Shown here: positions 6,573 through 12,617 of the stretch, piece by piece
Layout: every line of letters starts with the position of its first letter
Numbering within the stretch: position 1 is the first letter of the stretch
Source of the DNA: Gallionella sp.
GTDB lineage: Bacteria > Pseudomonadota > Gammaproteobacteria > Burkholderiales > Gallionellaceae
Length of the DNA: 12,617 nt
Assembly: GCA_017880945.1 (NCBI GenBank)
Contig: JADGRM010000036.1
Coordinates: forward strand, 1 to 12,617
Direction of reading: 5' to 3'
The notes under the pieces: model-generated
The model's database searches: none
The model's input: the letters and a program-made list of their open reading frames with translations, nothing else
What the model was told of the DNA's origin: nothing
Made by a program: the position numbers and the translations under genes

Positions 6573-6935
6573 TTATTTAGGGGGCTGCGCCAATTTGGGT
6601 CTGGCTGCCTGCGCCTTGCTCCACAATTCCTCGAGGTTGTAGTAATCGCGGATTGCGGGCTGCATGATGTGTACCAGCACCTCGCCCAAGTCCACCAAAA
6701 TCCACTCGCCGCTTTCCTCGCCTTCGCGGCCATATATGTTCTCACCGCGTTCTTTGAGCTTGACCACCACGTTGTCGGCAAGCGCCTTGGTCTGCCGGGT
6801 GGAGTTGGCGCTGGCAATGACCATGCGCTCGAACATCGAGCTGAGTTTGCTGGTGTCGATCACGGTGATTTTGTTTGCTTTGACGTCTTCAAGTGCGGCA
6901 ACAACGGCTAGTGTTTTTTCTTCGGTAGTTAGCAT
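6573..6935 (-). CDS. rsfS: Ribosomal silencing factor RsfS (Iojap/DUF143)
   Basis: A 120-residue protein of normal size. RsfS binds ribosomal protein L14 (uL14) on the 50S subunit and blocks joining with the 30S subunit, lowering translation when nutrients are short. The Iojap core is visible: DVKANKITVIDTSKLSSMFERMVIASANSTRQTKALADNV in the first half (about residues 18-57, family pattern D...S..aDymVIatG.S.rh..ala), then GREGEESGEWILVDLGEVLVHIM, which carries the W-x-L-x-D-x-G-x-x-x-V-H-x-M signature. The usual aspartate-tyrosine before MVIA is E-R here, a mild departure. Its ATG overlaps the nadD stop as ATGCTAA, so translation is probably coupled; no separate ribosome-binding site is evident. 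Confidence 0.95.
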   Translation of the reverse strand: MLTTEEKTLAVVAALEDVKANKITVIDTSKLSSMFERMVIASANSTRQTKALADNVVVKLKERGENIYGREGEESGEWILVDLGEVLVHIMQPAIRDYYNLEELWSKAQAARPKLAQPPK

Positions 6936-7588
6936 GGTGTATATAAATGATGTTGATGAATGTAATCCGCGACCGCATTGGGCAGCAGATAGCGTATGGT
7001 GCGATTCTCAGCCACGCGGCTGCGGATCAGCGTGGCGGAAATCTCCAGCTTGGGGATGGCCATTTCGGCAATCCCGCCGGCAGGCTGTTGCGATAATGCA
7101 TCAGCAGCGCACAAGCGCTGTTGATAGTGCCGGCGCAATGCCGGTGTGGCCGTGTGGATACGATCCTCCAGCGTAAAACCGGGGCGGTAACCCACCACGA
7201 TATGCGCCAGTTCGAACAACCGCTCCCACTCGTGCCAGGTGTTCAATTGCAAAAATGCATCACCGCCCATCAGCAAACACAGCGGTTGTGCCACGCCCAA
7301 CTCGGCACGCAATTCGCGCAGCGTATCCACCGTATAGCAGGGCGTGGTGCGCTCGACTTCGCGGGCGTCCAGCACGAAAGCCGGTTGATCGGCAATCGCC
7401 AGCCGTACCATCGCGCTGCGATGCTGCGCGGATACCTGAGGAGCATCACGATGCGGCGGCGTGCCGGTGGGAATGAAACGGATCTGCCGGAGATTCGCCA
7501 ACTCGAGCATTTCTTCGGCGAGACGCAGATGCCCGTAGTGAATCGGGTCGAACGTCCCGCCCAGGATGCCGATCGCTTTTTCGCTCAC
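6929..7588 (-). CDS. nadD: Nicotinate-nucleotide adenylyltransferase
   Basis: NadD transfers AMP from ATP to nicotinate mononucleotide, the next-to-last step of NAD synthesis. The nucleotidyltransferase motif GGTFDPIHYGH is at residues 10-20 of the form chosen here, with both histidines of the HxGH signature. The C-terminal motif is ISATLIRSRVAENRTIRYLLPNAVADYI (family ISSTxIR). A TTG at 7612 would give 227 residues; the GTG at 7588 gives 219, starts MSEKAIGILGG and fits the usual length better, so it is preferred. Neither has a strong ribosome-binding site. The gene lies close behind aceF and overlaps rsfS by seven bases. The nadD-rsfS-rlmH order is widely conserved, while aceF directly upstream is less usual. 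Confidence 0.93.
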   Translation of the reverse strand: MSEKAIGILGGTFDPIHYGHLRLAEEMLELANLRQIRFIPTGTPPHRDAPQVSAQHRSAMVRLAIADQPAFVLDAREVERTTPCYTVDTLRELRAELGVAQPLCLLMGGDAFLQLNTWHEWERLFELAHIVVGYRPGFTLEDRIHTATPALRRHYQQRLCAADALSQQPAGGIAEMAIPKLEISATLIRSRVAENRTIRYLLPNAVADYIHQHHLYTPC

Positions 7589-7621
7589 TGAGTACAGTGC
7601 CCGGGAGGACAACGTCAGGGA

Positions 7622-8983
7622 TTACAACGCAAGCCGGCGAGTATCCGCCAATACTTGCGAGAGAAACACTATAAAGCGCGCCGCCGCCGCGCCATCGATC
7701 ACGCGATGGTCGTACGACAACGACAGCGGCAGCATCAGCCGCGCCACGAATGTGTCATCCTGGTGCATAGGCTTGATGATGGCCTTGGACACGCCGAGGA
7801 TCGCCAGTTCCGGCGCGTTGATGATCGGCGTGAACGCCGTGCCGCCGATGCCGCCCAGGCTGGAAATCGTGAAGCAGCCGCCTTGCATTTCGGCTGCGGT
7901 GATCTTCTTCTCGCGGGCGCGCGCGCTGATCTCGCCGAGTTCCTTGGCAATTTGCACGATACCCTTCTTGTCCACATCGCGCAGCACCGGCACCATCAGT
8001 CCGTCGGGCGTATCAACCGCCACGCCGATGTGGAAGTATTGCTTGAACACCAGATTCTCGCCGCTGGCATCCAGCGATGCGTTGAATTCAGGAAACTGTT
8101 GCAGCGCGACCACGACCGCCTTTACCATGAATGCCAGCGGCGTGATCTTGATGTTCTGCTTGGCGTATTCCACGCCGAGTTCCTTGCGGAAGGCATCCAT
8201 TTCGGTGATGTCGGCCTCGTCGAACTGCGTGATGTGCGGGATGGTCACCCAGTTGCGATGCAGATTCGCGCCGGATATCTTCTTGATGCGCGACAGCGGC
8301 CTGGTCTCGATCGCGCCAAACTTGGCGAAATCCACCACCGGCATCGCCAGCACCTGCAGGCCATTGCCGCCGGTAGCGCCGCGCGGTTGCGCGAGAGCGG
8401 CCTTGACGAACAGCTGCACGTCGTCTTTGGTCACGCGGCCCTTCTCGCCGCTGCCTTTGACTTGGGCAACCTGGACACCGAGTTCGCGCGCGAAGCGGCG
8501 TATCGCCGGGCTGGCGTGTGCCTTTCCTGCGGAAGGGTCGCTGTGTAACAGCGGGGCTGCGCCAAGACCGCCCGAAGGGCGAGGGGCTGGCGGCGTATCC
8601 TTTACGGGTGCACCTGCCGCCGCAGGTTGCGATGTTTGGACGACCGCGGGTGCAACTGCAACCGGTGCTGCCACTGGTGCGGTAGCCGGAGCAGGCGCAG
8701 GTTGCACAGCCGGTTGGCTATTTTGTGGCACACCCGCCGCATCGCTGCTTTCCAGCAGCAAAATCAGCGAGCCTTGCGACACTTTGTCGCCGACCTTGAC
8801 CTTCATTTCCTTGATCACGCCGGCGTAGGGCGACGGCACTTCCATCGCCGCCTTATCGGTTTCCAGCGTCACCAGATTGTCCTCGGCTTTAACCGTGTCG
8901 CCGACCTTCACCATTACTTCGATGATGCTCACATCCTTGTAACCGCCGATGTCGGGCACCATTACTTGTTTGATTTCTGCCAC
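7622..8983 (-). CDS. aceF: Pyruvate dehydrogenase complex E2, dihydrolipoamide acetyltransferase
   Basis: A 453-residue E2 core protein that carries acetyl groups from pyruvate on a swinging lipoyl arm and passes them to coenzyme A. There is one N-terminal lipoyl domain (about 1-78) with the lipoylated lysine K44 in ETDKAAMEVP, against three in E. coli. A long Ala/Pro linker follows (about 82-153). The E1/E3-binding domain is at about 155-195 (HASPAIRRFARELGV...GSGEKGRVTKDDV). The catalytic acetyltransferase domain ends with SYDHRVIDGA, with H426 and D430 as active-site residues. The start is GTG 8983, supported by a strong GGGAGGA seven bases upstream. The gene follows aceE by 18 bases and is surely co-transcribed with it. 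No E3 (lpd) gene is visible; the next gene downstream is nadD. Linker residues 136-154 are encoded by three consecutive hairpins. Confidence 0.96.
   Translation of the reverse strand: MAEIKQVMVPDIGGYKDVSIIEVMVKVGDTVKAEDNLVTLETDKAAMEVPSPYAGVIKEMKVKVGDKVSQGSLILLLESSDAAGVPQNSQPAVQPAPAPATAPVAAPVAVAPAVVQTSQPAAAGAPVKDTPPAPRPSGGLGAAPLLHSDPSAGKAHASPAIRRFARELGVQVAQVKGSGEKGRVTKDDVQLFVKAALAQPRGATGGNGLQVLAMPVVDFAKFGAIETRPLSRIKKISGANLHRNWVTIPHITQFDEADITEMDAFRKELGVEYAKQNIKITPLAFMVKAVVVALQQFPEFNASLDASGENLVFKQYFHIGVAVDTPDGLMVPVLRDVDKKGIVQIAKELGEISARAREKKITAAEMQGGCFTISSLGGIGGTAFTPIINAPELAILGVSKAIIKPMHQDDTFVARLMLPLSLSYDHRVIDGAAAARFIVFLSQVLADTRRLAL
8521..8581. repeat. Three consecutive hairpins inside the aceF linker
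   Basis: Three short stems follow one another: 8521-8537 (7-bp stem with one wobble, loop TGC), 8539-8553 (CGCTGT/ACAGCG, loop GTA) and 8569-8581 (CGCCC/GGGCG, loop GAA). They encode AceF residues about 136-154, between the Ala/Pro linker and the E1/E3-binding domain. The peptide (PSGGLGAAPLLHSDPSAGK) is less Ala/Pro-repetitive than the rest of the linker. This may be an in-frame repeat insertion or chance pairing in GC-rich DNA. Confidence 0.4.
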
Positions 8984-8990
8984 GTGTATC

Positions 8991-8997
8991 TCCTCCC
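8991..8997 (-). promoter_or_regulatory. Strong ribosome-binding site deciding the GTG start of aceF
   Basis: On the minus strand GGGAGGA lies seven bases before GTG 8983-8981. It fills the short aceE-aceF gap and supports a GTG start with the expected lipoyl-domain N-terminus. Confidence 0.8.
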
Positions 8998-9001
8998 AAC
9001 C

Positions 9002-11689
9002 TTAAACAGTCGTTGGGTTTGGTTTTTCTGGATTGATGTTGTAAAGCTTGATGGCCTTGCTGACTACGTCGGCCTTGATCGTGCCTTCATCGGTCAATGC
9101 CTTCAATGCGGCAACGGCGATGTAGTAGCGATCCACCTCGAAGAACTGGCGCAACTTCTTGCGCGTGTCGGAACGGCCGAAGCCGTCCGTGCCCAGCACC
9201 TTGTAATGCTTGGGCAGGAAGCCGCGAATCTGGTCGGCGAACGAGCGCATGTAATCGGTCGCGGCGATCACCGGCCCGCCGCGACCGGACAGGCACTGTT
9301 CGACATAGCTGACGCGCGCCTTCGCTTCCGGATGCAGCATGTTCCAGCGCTCGCAATCCAGCCCCTCGCGACGCAATTCGGTAAAGCTGGTCACGCTCCA
9401 GATGTCCGATGCAACGCCAAAATCCTTTTCCAACAGTTCCGCTGCGGCGATCGCCTCGCGAAGGATGGTGCCGCTACCCATCAACTGCACGCAAGGTTTT
9501 GCCTCTTGCCCCTTGTCCTTTGTACCTTGTCCCTTCGTTGTCGCACCTTCGCTGAACAGATACATGCCCTTGATGATGCCTGCTTCCGCGCCCTTGGGCA
9601 TCGCCGGATGGGCGTAATTTTCGTTCATCACGGTGAGGTAATAGAACACGTCTTCCTGTTCGACATACATGCGGCGCATACCGTCGTGAATGATGACGGC
9701 GAGTTCATACGCGAATGTCGGGTCGTAAGACACGCAATTCGGAATGGTTGCCGACATCAGATGGCTGTGGCCGTCTTCGTGTTGCAAGCCTTCTCCGTTC
9801 AGCGTGGTGCGGCCCGCCGTGCCGCCCAGCAGGAAGCCGCGTGCGCGCATGTCGCCGGCCGCCCAGGCCAGATCGCCGACGCGCTGGAAACCGAACATCG
9901 AATAGTAAATGTAGAACGGCAGCATCGCCACACCGTGGTTGGCGTAAGCGGTGGCGGCGGCGATCCACGATGACATCGCGCCGGCTTCGTTGATGCCTTC
10001 CTGCAGGATCTGCCCGTTCTGGTCTTCCTTGTAGAACATCAACTGCTCGGAATCCTGCGGTGTATAGAGTTGCCCGACCTGCGAGAAAATCCCCAACTGG
10101 CGGAACATGCCTTCCATACCGAAAGTGCGCGATTCATCCGGCACAATAGGCACGATTTGCTTGCCGATATTCTTGTCCTTGACCAGGATGCCGAGCATGC
10201 GCACGAATGCCATCGTGGTGGATATCTCGCGTTCTTCGGTGCCTTTCAGCAACGCGTCGAAGGCCTCCAGACCCGGTATCTGCAACGGCTCGCTGACCGG
10301 CGTGCGCTGCGGAACCACGCCCATTTCCTGACCGCGTTCCTTAAGATATTTCATCTCCAGGCTATCCTCGGGCGGACGGTAAAAAGTCAGGTTTTCAACC
10401 TGCTCATCGCTCAGCGGAATGTTGAAACGGTCGCGGAATTGCAATAACACATCGCCCTTCATCTTCTTTTGCTGGTGGGTGATATTCTGGCCTTCGCCCG
10501 CCTGGCCCATGCCGTAGCCCTTTACGGTCTTGGCCAGGATCACGGTCGGCTGGCCCGTGTGTTTGCTGGCCGCCGCATAAGCGGCAAATACTTTCCTCGG
10601 ATCGTGACCGCCGCGATTCAAACGCCAGATTTCGTCATCTGACATATCGGCGACCATTTCCAGCAATTCCGGATATTTGCCGAAAAAATGTTCGCGCACA
10701 TACGCGCCGTCCCTGGACTTGTAAGTCTGATATTCGCCGTCCACCACTTCCTGCATGCGCTTTTGCAACAAGCCGTTTTTATCCTTGGCGAGCAGACGAT
10801 CCCACTGGTTGCCCCATACCACTTTGATGACGTTCCAGCCCGCGCCGCGAAACACGCCTTCCAGTTCCTGGATGATCTTGCCATTGCCGCGCACCGGGCC
10901 ATCGAGGCGCTGCAGATTGCAGTTGACCACGAAGATCAGGTTGTCGAGCTTCTCGCGCCCGGCCATCGAGACTGCGCCCAGCGATTCCGGCTCGTCGGTC
11001 TCGCCATCGCCCAGATACGCCCACACCTTGCATCCGGCAGTCTTAGCCATGCCGCGATGTTCCAGATAGCGCATGAAGCGCGCCTGGTAAATCGCCATCA
11101 GCGGGCCCAGGCCCATCGACACGGTGGGGAACTGCCAGAAGTCCGGCATCAGCCAGGGGTGCGGATAAGAGGACAGACCGCCGCCTTGCGATTCCTGGCG
11201 GAACTTGTACATCTGCTCTTCGCTGATGCGTCCTTCGAGGAAGGCGCGGGCATAAATGCCGGGCGACGAGTGTCCCTGAAAATACACCAGATCGCCGCCA
11301 TGCGTGTCGGTCTTGCCGTGGAAAAAATGATTGAAGGCCACGTCATACAACGTGGCTGCGGAAGCAAAGCTGGCGATATGCCCGCCCAGCTCGGACGAAT
11401 CGTGATTGGCATTCAACACCAGCGCCATCGCATTCCAGCGCATCAAGCCGCGGATACGGTGTTCCAGATCCTGATTGCCGGTGGAGCGCTGTTCCTCGTC
11501 CACCGGTATCGTGTTGCAATACGGCGTGGTCGCATTGAACGGCATGCCCGCACCGGAATGGCGCGCTTTGTCGAGCAATTCCCCGAGCAGAAAACGGACG
11601 CGCTCCGCGCCTTCGTTTTCCAATACCGACTCAAGGGCGTCCAGCCACTCCTGGGTTTCTTGCGGGTCGTAATCAGGTAATAATGCCAT
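9002..11689 (-). CDS. aceE: Pyruvate dehydrogenase E1 component, homodimeric type
   Basis: An 895-residue thiamine-diphosphate enzyme that decarboxylates pyruvate and acetylates the lipoyl groups of AceF, linking glycolysis to the TCA cycle. It is the single-chain type, like E. coli AceE (887 residues). The ThDP-binding motif is GDGETDE at 227-233, followed by N256/N258. H104 in GGHIASFAS matches the active-site histidine of E. coli. The C-terminal domain ends with LGTDGFGRSDTRKKLRQFFEVD, characteristic of the family. Relative to E. coli as recalled, about 12 residues are added near 719-730 (KGQGTKDKGQEA), encoded by 7-base tandem repeats in the middle of an otherwise conserved region. ATG 11689 has a GGAAAG just upstream. 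The gene is 45 bases after ygfA and 18 before aceF. Confidence 0.97.
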   Translation of the reverse strand: MALLPDYDPQETQEWLDALESVLENEGAERVRFLLGELLDKARHSGAGMPFNATTPYCNTIPVDEEQRSTGNQDLEHRIRGLMRWNAMALVLNANHDSSELGGHIASFASAATLYDVAFNHFFHGKTDTHGGDLVYFQGHSSPGIYARAFLEGRISEEQMYKFRQESQGGGLSSYPHPWLMPDFWQFPTVSMGLGPLMAIYQARFMRYLEHRGMAKTAGCKVWAYLGDGETDEPESLGAVSMAGREKLDNLIFVVNCNLQRLDGPVRGNGKIIQELEGVFRGAGWNVIKVVWGNQWDRLLAKDKNGLLQKRMQEVVDGEYQTYKSRDGAYVREHFFGKYPELLEMVADMSDDEIWRLNRGGHDPRKVFAAYAAASKHTGQPTVILAKTVKGYGMGQAGEGQNITHQQKKMKGDVLLQFRDRFNIPLSDEQVENLTFYRPPEDSLEMKYLKERGQEMGVVPQRTPVSEPLQIPGLEAFDALLKGTEEREISTTMAFVRMLGILVKDKNIGKQIVPIVPDESRTFGMEGMFRQLGIFSQVGQLYTPQDSEQLMFYKEDQNGQILQEGINEAGAMSSWIAAATAYANHGVAMLPFYIYYSMFGFQRVGDLAWAAGDMRARGFLLGGTAGRTTLNGEGLQHEDGHSHLMSATIPNCVSYDPTFAYELAVIIHDGMRRMYVEQEDVFYYLTVMNENYAHPAMPKGAEAGIIKGMYLFSEGATTKGQGTKDKGQEAKPCVQLMGSGTILREAIAAAELLEKDFGVASDIWSVTSFTELRREGLDCERWNMLHPEAKARVSYVEQCLSGRGGPVIAATDYMRSFADQIRGFLPKHYKVLGTDGFGRSDTRKKLRQFFEVDRYYIAVAALKALTDEGTIKADVVSKAIKLYNINPEKPNPTTV
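9501..9535. repeat. Five imperfect 7-base tandem repeats inside aceE
   Basis: On the plus strand the units are GCCTCTT, GCCCCTT, GTCCTTT, GTACCTT and GTCCCTT (consensus GYCCCTT), with no gaps. They encode AceE residues 719-730 on the minus strand. Five units make 35 bases, not a multiple of three, so the frame is kept only together with neighbouring bases. The strand asymmetry (pyrimidine-rich on plus, purine-rich on minus) is striking beside the surrounding coding sequence. Confidence 0.75.
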
Positions 11690-11734
11690 CTTTCCGTTCT
11701 CTCTATAAATGCGACGTAATTTTTAGGGGTTTCC

Positions 11735-12448
11735 TTATTCCGAACAAGCGATTGTCTCTTGCTCGGTGATGATCCATTCCACTTTTACATCCGTCGCTTC
11801 CTGCGGGATTTGTTCGACTATTTGCAGCGCGAACGCAGCAGCCACCAACGCGGGTCGATGCGTCACAGGGGCTATAACCAGCGACTTGGCGGGTGTTAAC
11901 CAGCGGCTTATGTCACCGTTTTTTGGTGACTTAGCCGAATGGCTATGCAAAGCTGTTTGCTCACCTAGTCGAATGGCTAGTTGTTTCATCAGCAGCTTGT
12001 CGTAAAAACCACCGCCGTAACCCAGCCGTGCGCCATTCCTGCTGAAAGCCACCCCCGGTAAAAGTGCGAATTCTACCTCATTTAGCGTGGTCAACTGCTC
12101 ACAACGTTCGACTACCGGCTCGCGTATCCCCCACAATCCCGACTCCAACTGGTTTTCCAGATCATCCACCCAATACAAATCCAACTGATTGGTATGGCGG
12201 TTCACCCGTGGCAACGCTAATTTTTTGCCATCCGCCAGCACCTGTTGTATCCAGAGTTCGCTGGCGAACTCTGCGCCGAAATTCATGTAGCCGAGTACGG
12301 CATTGGCCTGCCGGTAAATTTCCAGCTTGAAGATGCGTGCGCTGATCGCCTCGCTGCAGGCGGCGCGTACGTCAGGCGAAAGCTGCTCGCGCAGCGCGAG
12401 TAACTTCTTGCGGATGCCGAGCTTGGTCATGTGCGGCGAAGCCGGCAT
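11735..12448 (-). CDS. ygfA: 5-formyltetrahydrofolate cyclo-ligase with internal in-frame insertion
   Basis: This enzyme (MTHFS) uses ATP to convert 5-formyl-THF into 5,10-methenyl-THF. The N-terminal part (KKLLALREQLS) is typical, ALLPGVAFSRNGARLGYGGGFYDKLL (about 128-153) carries the ATP/folate-binding signature, and LVAAAFALQIVEQIPQEATDVKVEWIITE (201-229) is the usual C-terminal region. At 237 residues it is longer than the usual 180-200. The excess lies between GYGGGFYDK and LVAAAF: normally 10-25 residues separate them, but here there are about 49. The extra part (about 157-190) is encoded by nested palindromes and direct repeats with no frameshift. ATG 12448 is taken as start; ATG 12430 (MTKLG) is possible. 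It begins 6 bases after the ilvA stop. Confidence 0.93.
   Translation of the reverse strand: MPASPHMTKLGIRKKLLALREQLSPDVRAACSEAISARIFKLEIYRQANAVLGYMNFGAEFASELWIQQVLADGKKLALPRVNRHTNQLDLYWVDDLENQLESGLWGIREPVVERCEQLTTLNEVEFALLPGVAFSRNGARLGYGGGFYDKLLMKQLAIRLGEQTALHSHSAKSPKNGDISRWLTPAKSLVIAPVTHRPALVAAAFALQIVEQIPQEATDVKVEWIITEQETIACSE
11881..11980. repeat. Palindromic element of about 100 bases inserted in frame in ygfA
   Basis: Visible parts on the plus strand: a hairpin GTCACC/GGTGAC (11912-11917 and 11925-11930, loop GTTTTTT); a hairpin TAGCC-GAAT-GGCTA (11932-11945); and a near-identical copy TAGTC-GAAT-GGCTA (11966-11979; 13 of 14 bases match the first). The flanks of the second copy pair as CTAGTC/GGCTAG with one G-T wobble. 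GGTGA (11925-11929) can also pair with TCACC (11961-11965). The outer borders are estimated from where YgfA homology should resume, so they may be off by 10-20 bases, especially at the low-coordinate side. The element is read as protein in the ygfA frame. Confidence 0.75.
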
Positions 12449-12454
12449 GGTCGC

Positions 12455-12617
12455 TTAACCCAAAAACAAGCGGTACGCCGGATTATCACTCTCGTCCCAA
12501 TAGCGATAGCCGAGCGTGTCGAGGAAGGTCTTCAGCGCCTTCTTGTCGTGATGCGGCACTTGCATGCCGACCAGCACGCGGCCGTAATCCGCGCCATGGT
12601 TGCGGTAGTGGAACAGG
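12455..12617 (-). CDS. ilvA: Threonine ammonia-lyase (biosynthetic), C-terminal end only
   Basis: The last 53 residues of a longer protein, ending at TAA (12457-12455) and running off the window edge. The visible sequence contains FHYRNHGADYGRVLVGMQV and ends with FLDTLGYRYWDESDNPAYRLFLG. This matches the end of the second ACT-like regulatory domain of biosynthetic threonine dehydratase IlvA (E. coli: LGYDCHDETNNPAFRFFL). IlvA makes 2-oxobutanoate from threonine, the first step of isoleucine synthesis, and this C-terminal domain binds the inhibitor isoleucine. Keeping this domain argues for the biosynthetic, not the catabolic, enzyme. The PLP-binding catalytic domain lies outside the window. 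The stop is six bases before the ygfA start, so the genes are likely co-transcribed. Confidence 0.9.
   Translation of the reverse strand, partial: LFHYRNHGADYGRVLVGMQVPHHDKKALKTFLDTLGYRYWDESDNPAYRLFLG

Noticed and set aside
6020..6580. 186-codon plus-strand frame opposite rlmH extending through the palindrome
   Set aside because: The C-terminal peptide over the palindrome is the kind of spurious protein often predicted across such repeats; the rest is a shadow of rlmH.
7589..7612. TTG start giving a longer NadD
   Set aside because: The added eight residues do not resemble NadD N-termini, and GTG 7588 gives the usual length; not fully excluded.
7566..8828. Long plus-strand open frame (420 codons) opposite aceF and nadD
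   Set aside because: It mirrors aceF in an antisense frame and is rich in Ser/Ala/Thr/Arg as expected for a shadow of GC-rich coding DNA; it shows no family motif.
8627..9973. 448-codon plus-strand frame opposite aceF and aceE
   Set aside because: Antisense shadow with unusual His/Arg/Cys content, crossing two convincing genes and their ribosome-binding site.
10688..11680. 330-codon plus-strand frame opposite the 5' part of aceE
   Set aside because: Antisense shadow of a strongly conserved enzyme; high His/Arg/Gln content and no recognisable domain.
1..12617. CRISPR array, tRNA, rRNA, insertion sequence, prophage or defence genes
   Set aside because: No regularly spaced direct repeats, cloverleaf-like folds, transposase or phage-type reading frames were found. 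The repeats present are short palindromes or one small tandem array.

Overview
The window looks like chromosomal DNA of a betaproteobacterium, probably from the Nitrosomonadales/Gallionellaceae neighbourhood. This is inferred from protein style and gene order (yggT-yggU; nadD-rsfS-rlmH-maf-rng; homodimeric-type aceE with aceF). No rRNA or other taxonomic marker is present. It is mostly housekeeping sequence at fairly high GC, with a few lower-GC stretches.

Left part, plus strand (1-3550). It opens with the C-terminal half of a YggT membrane protein and the DUF167 gene yggU. A lower-GC stretch follows, carrying an L-2-haloacid-dehalogenase-like HAD hydrolase with a complete set of catalytic residues. 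After a 376-base gap with two hairpins comes an ABC-2 export pair, an ATPase and a permease. A REP-like palindrome with perfect 24-bp arms sits between those two genes.

Right part, minus strand (3858-12617). Nine genes run in one direction with short gaps. In transcription order they are the ilvA 3' end, ygfA (5-formyl-THF cyclo-ligase), aceE, aceF, nadD, rsfS, rlmH, maf and rng. The run joins isoleucine and folate metabolism, entry of pyruvate into the TCA cycle, NAD synthesis, ribosome maturation or silencing, nucleotide-pool hygiene and RNA processing. nadD and rsfS overlap by 7 bases. The convergent gap before rng (3551-3857) holds only short open frames that may be remnants.

No CRISPR array, defence system, prophage, IS element or RNA gene was found. 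The most interesting signal is a set of small repeat or palindromic elements lying inside essential genes without breaking the frame. The clearest is a block of about 100 bases of nested palindromes and direct repeats, which adds roughly 33 residues to YgfA just after its GYGGGFYD motif. AceE carries five 7-base tandem units that add about 12 residues relative to E. coli AceE as recalled, and the AceF linker is encoded across three consecutive hairpins. Intergenic palindromes at 2693-2746 and 6483-6539 suggest a genome tolerant of such elements. Whether they are mobile families must be settled by searching the rest of the genome and its relatives.
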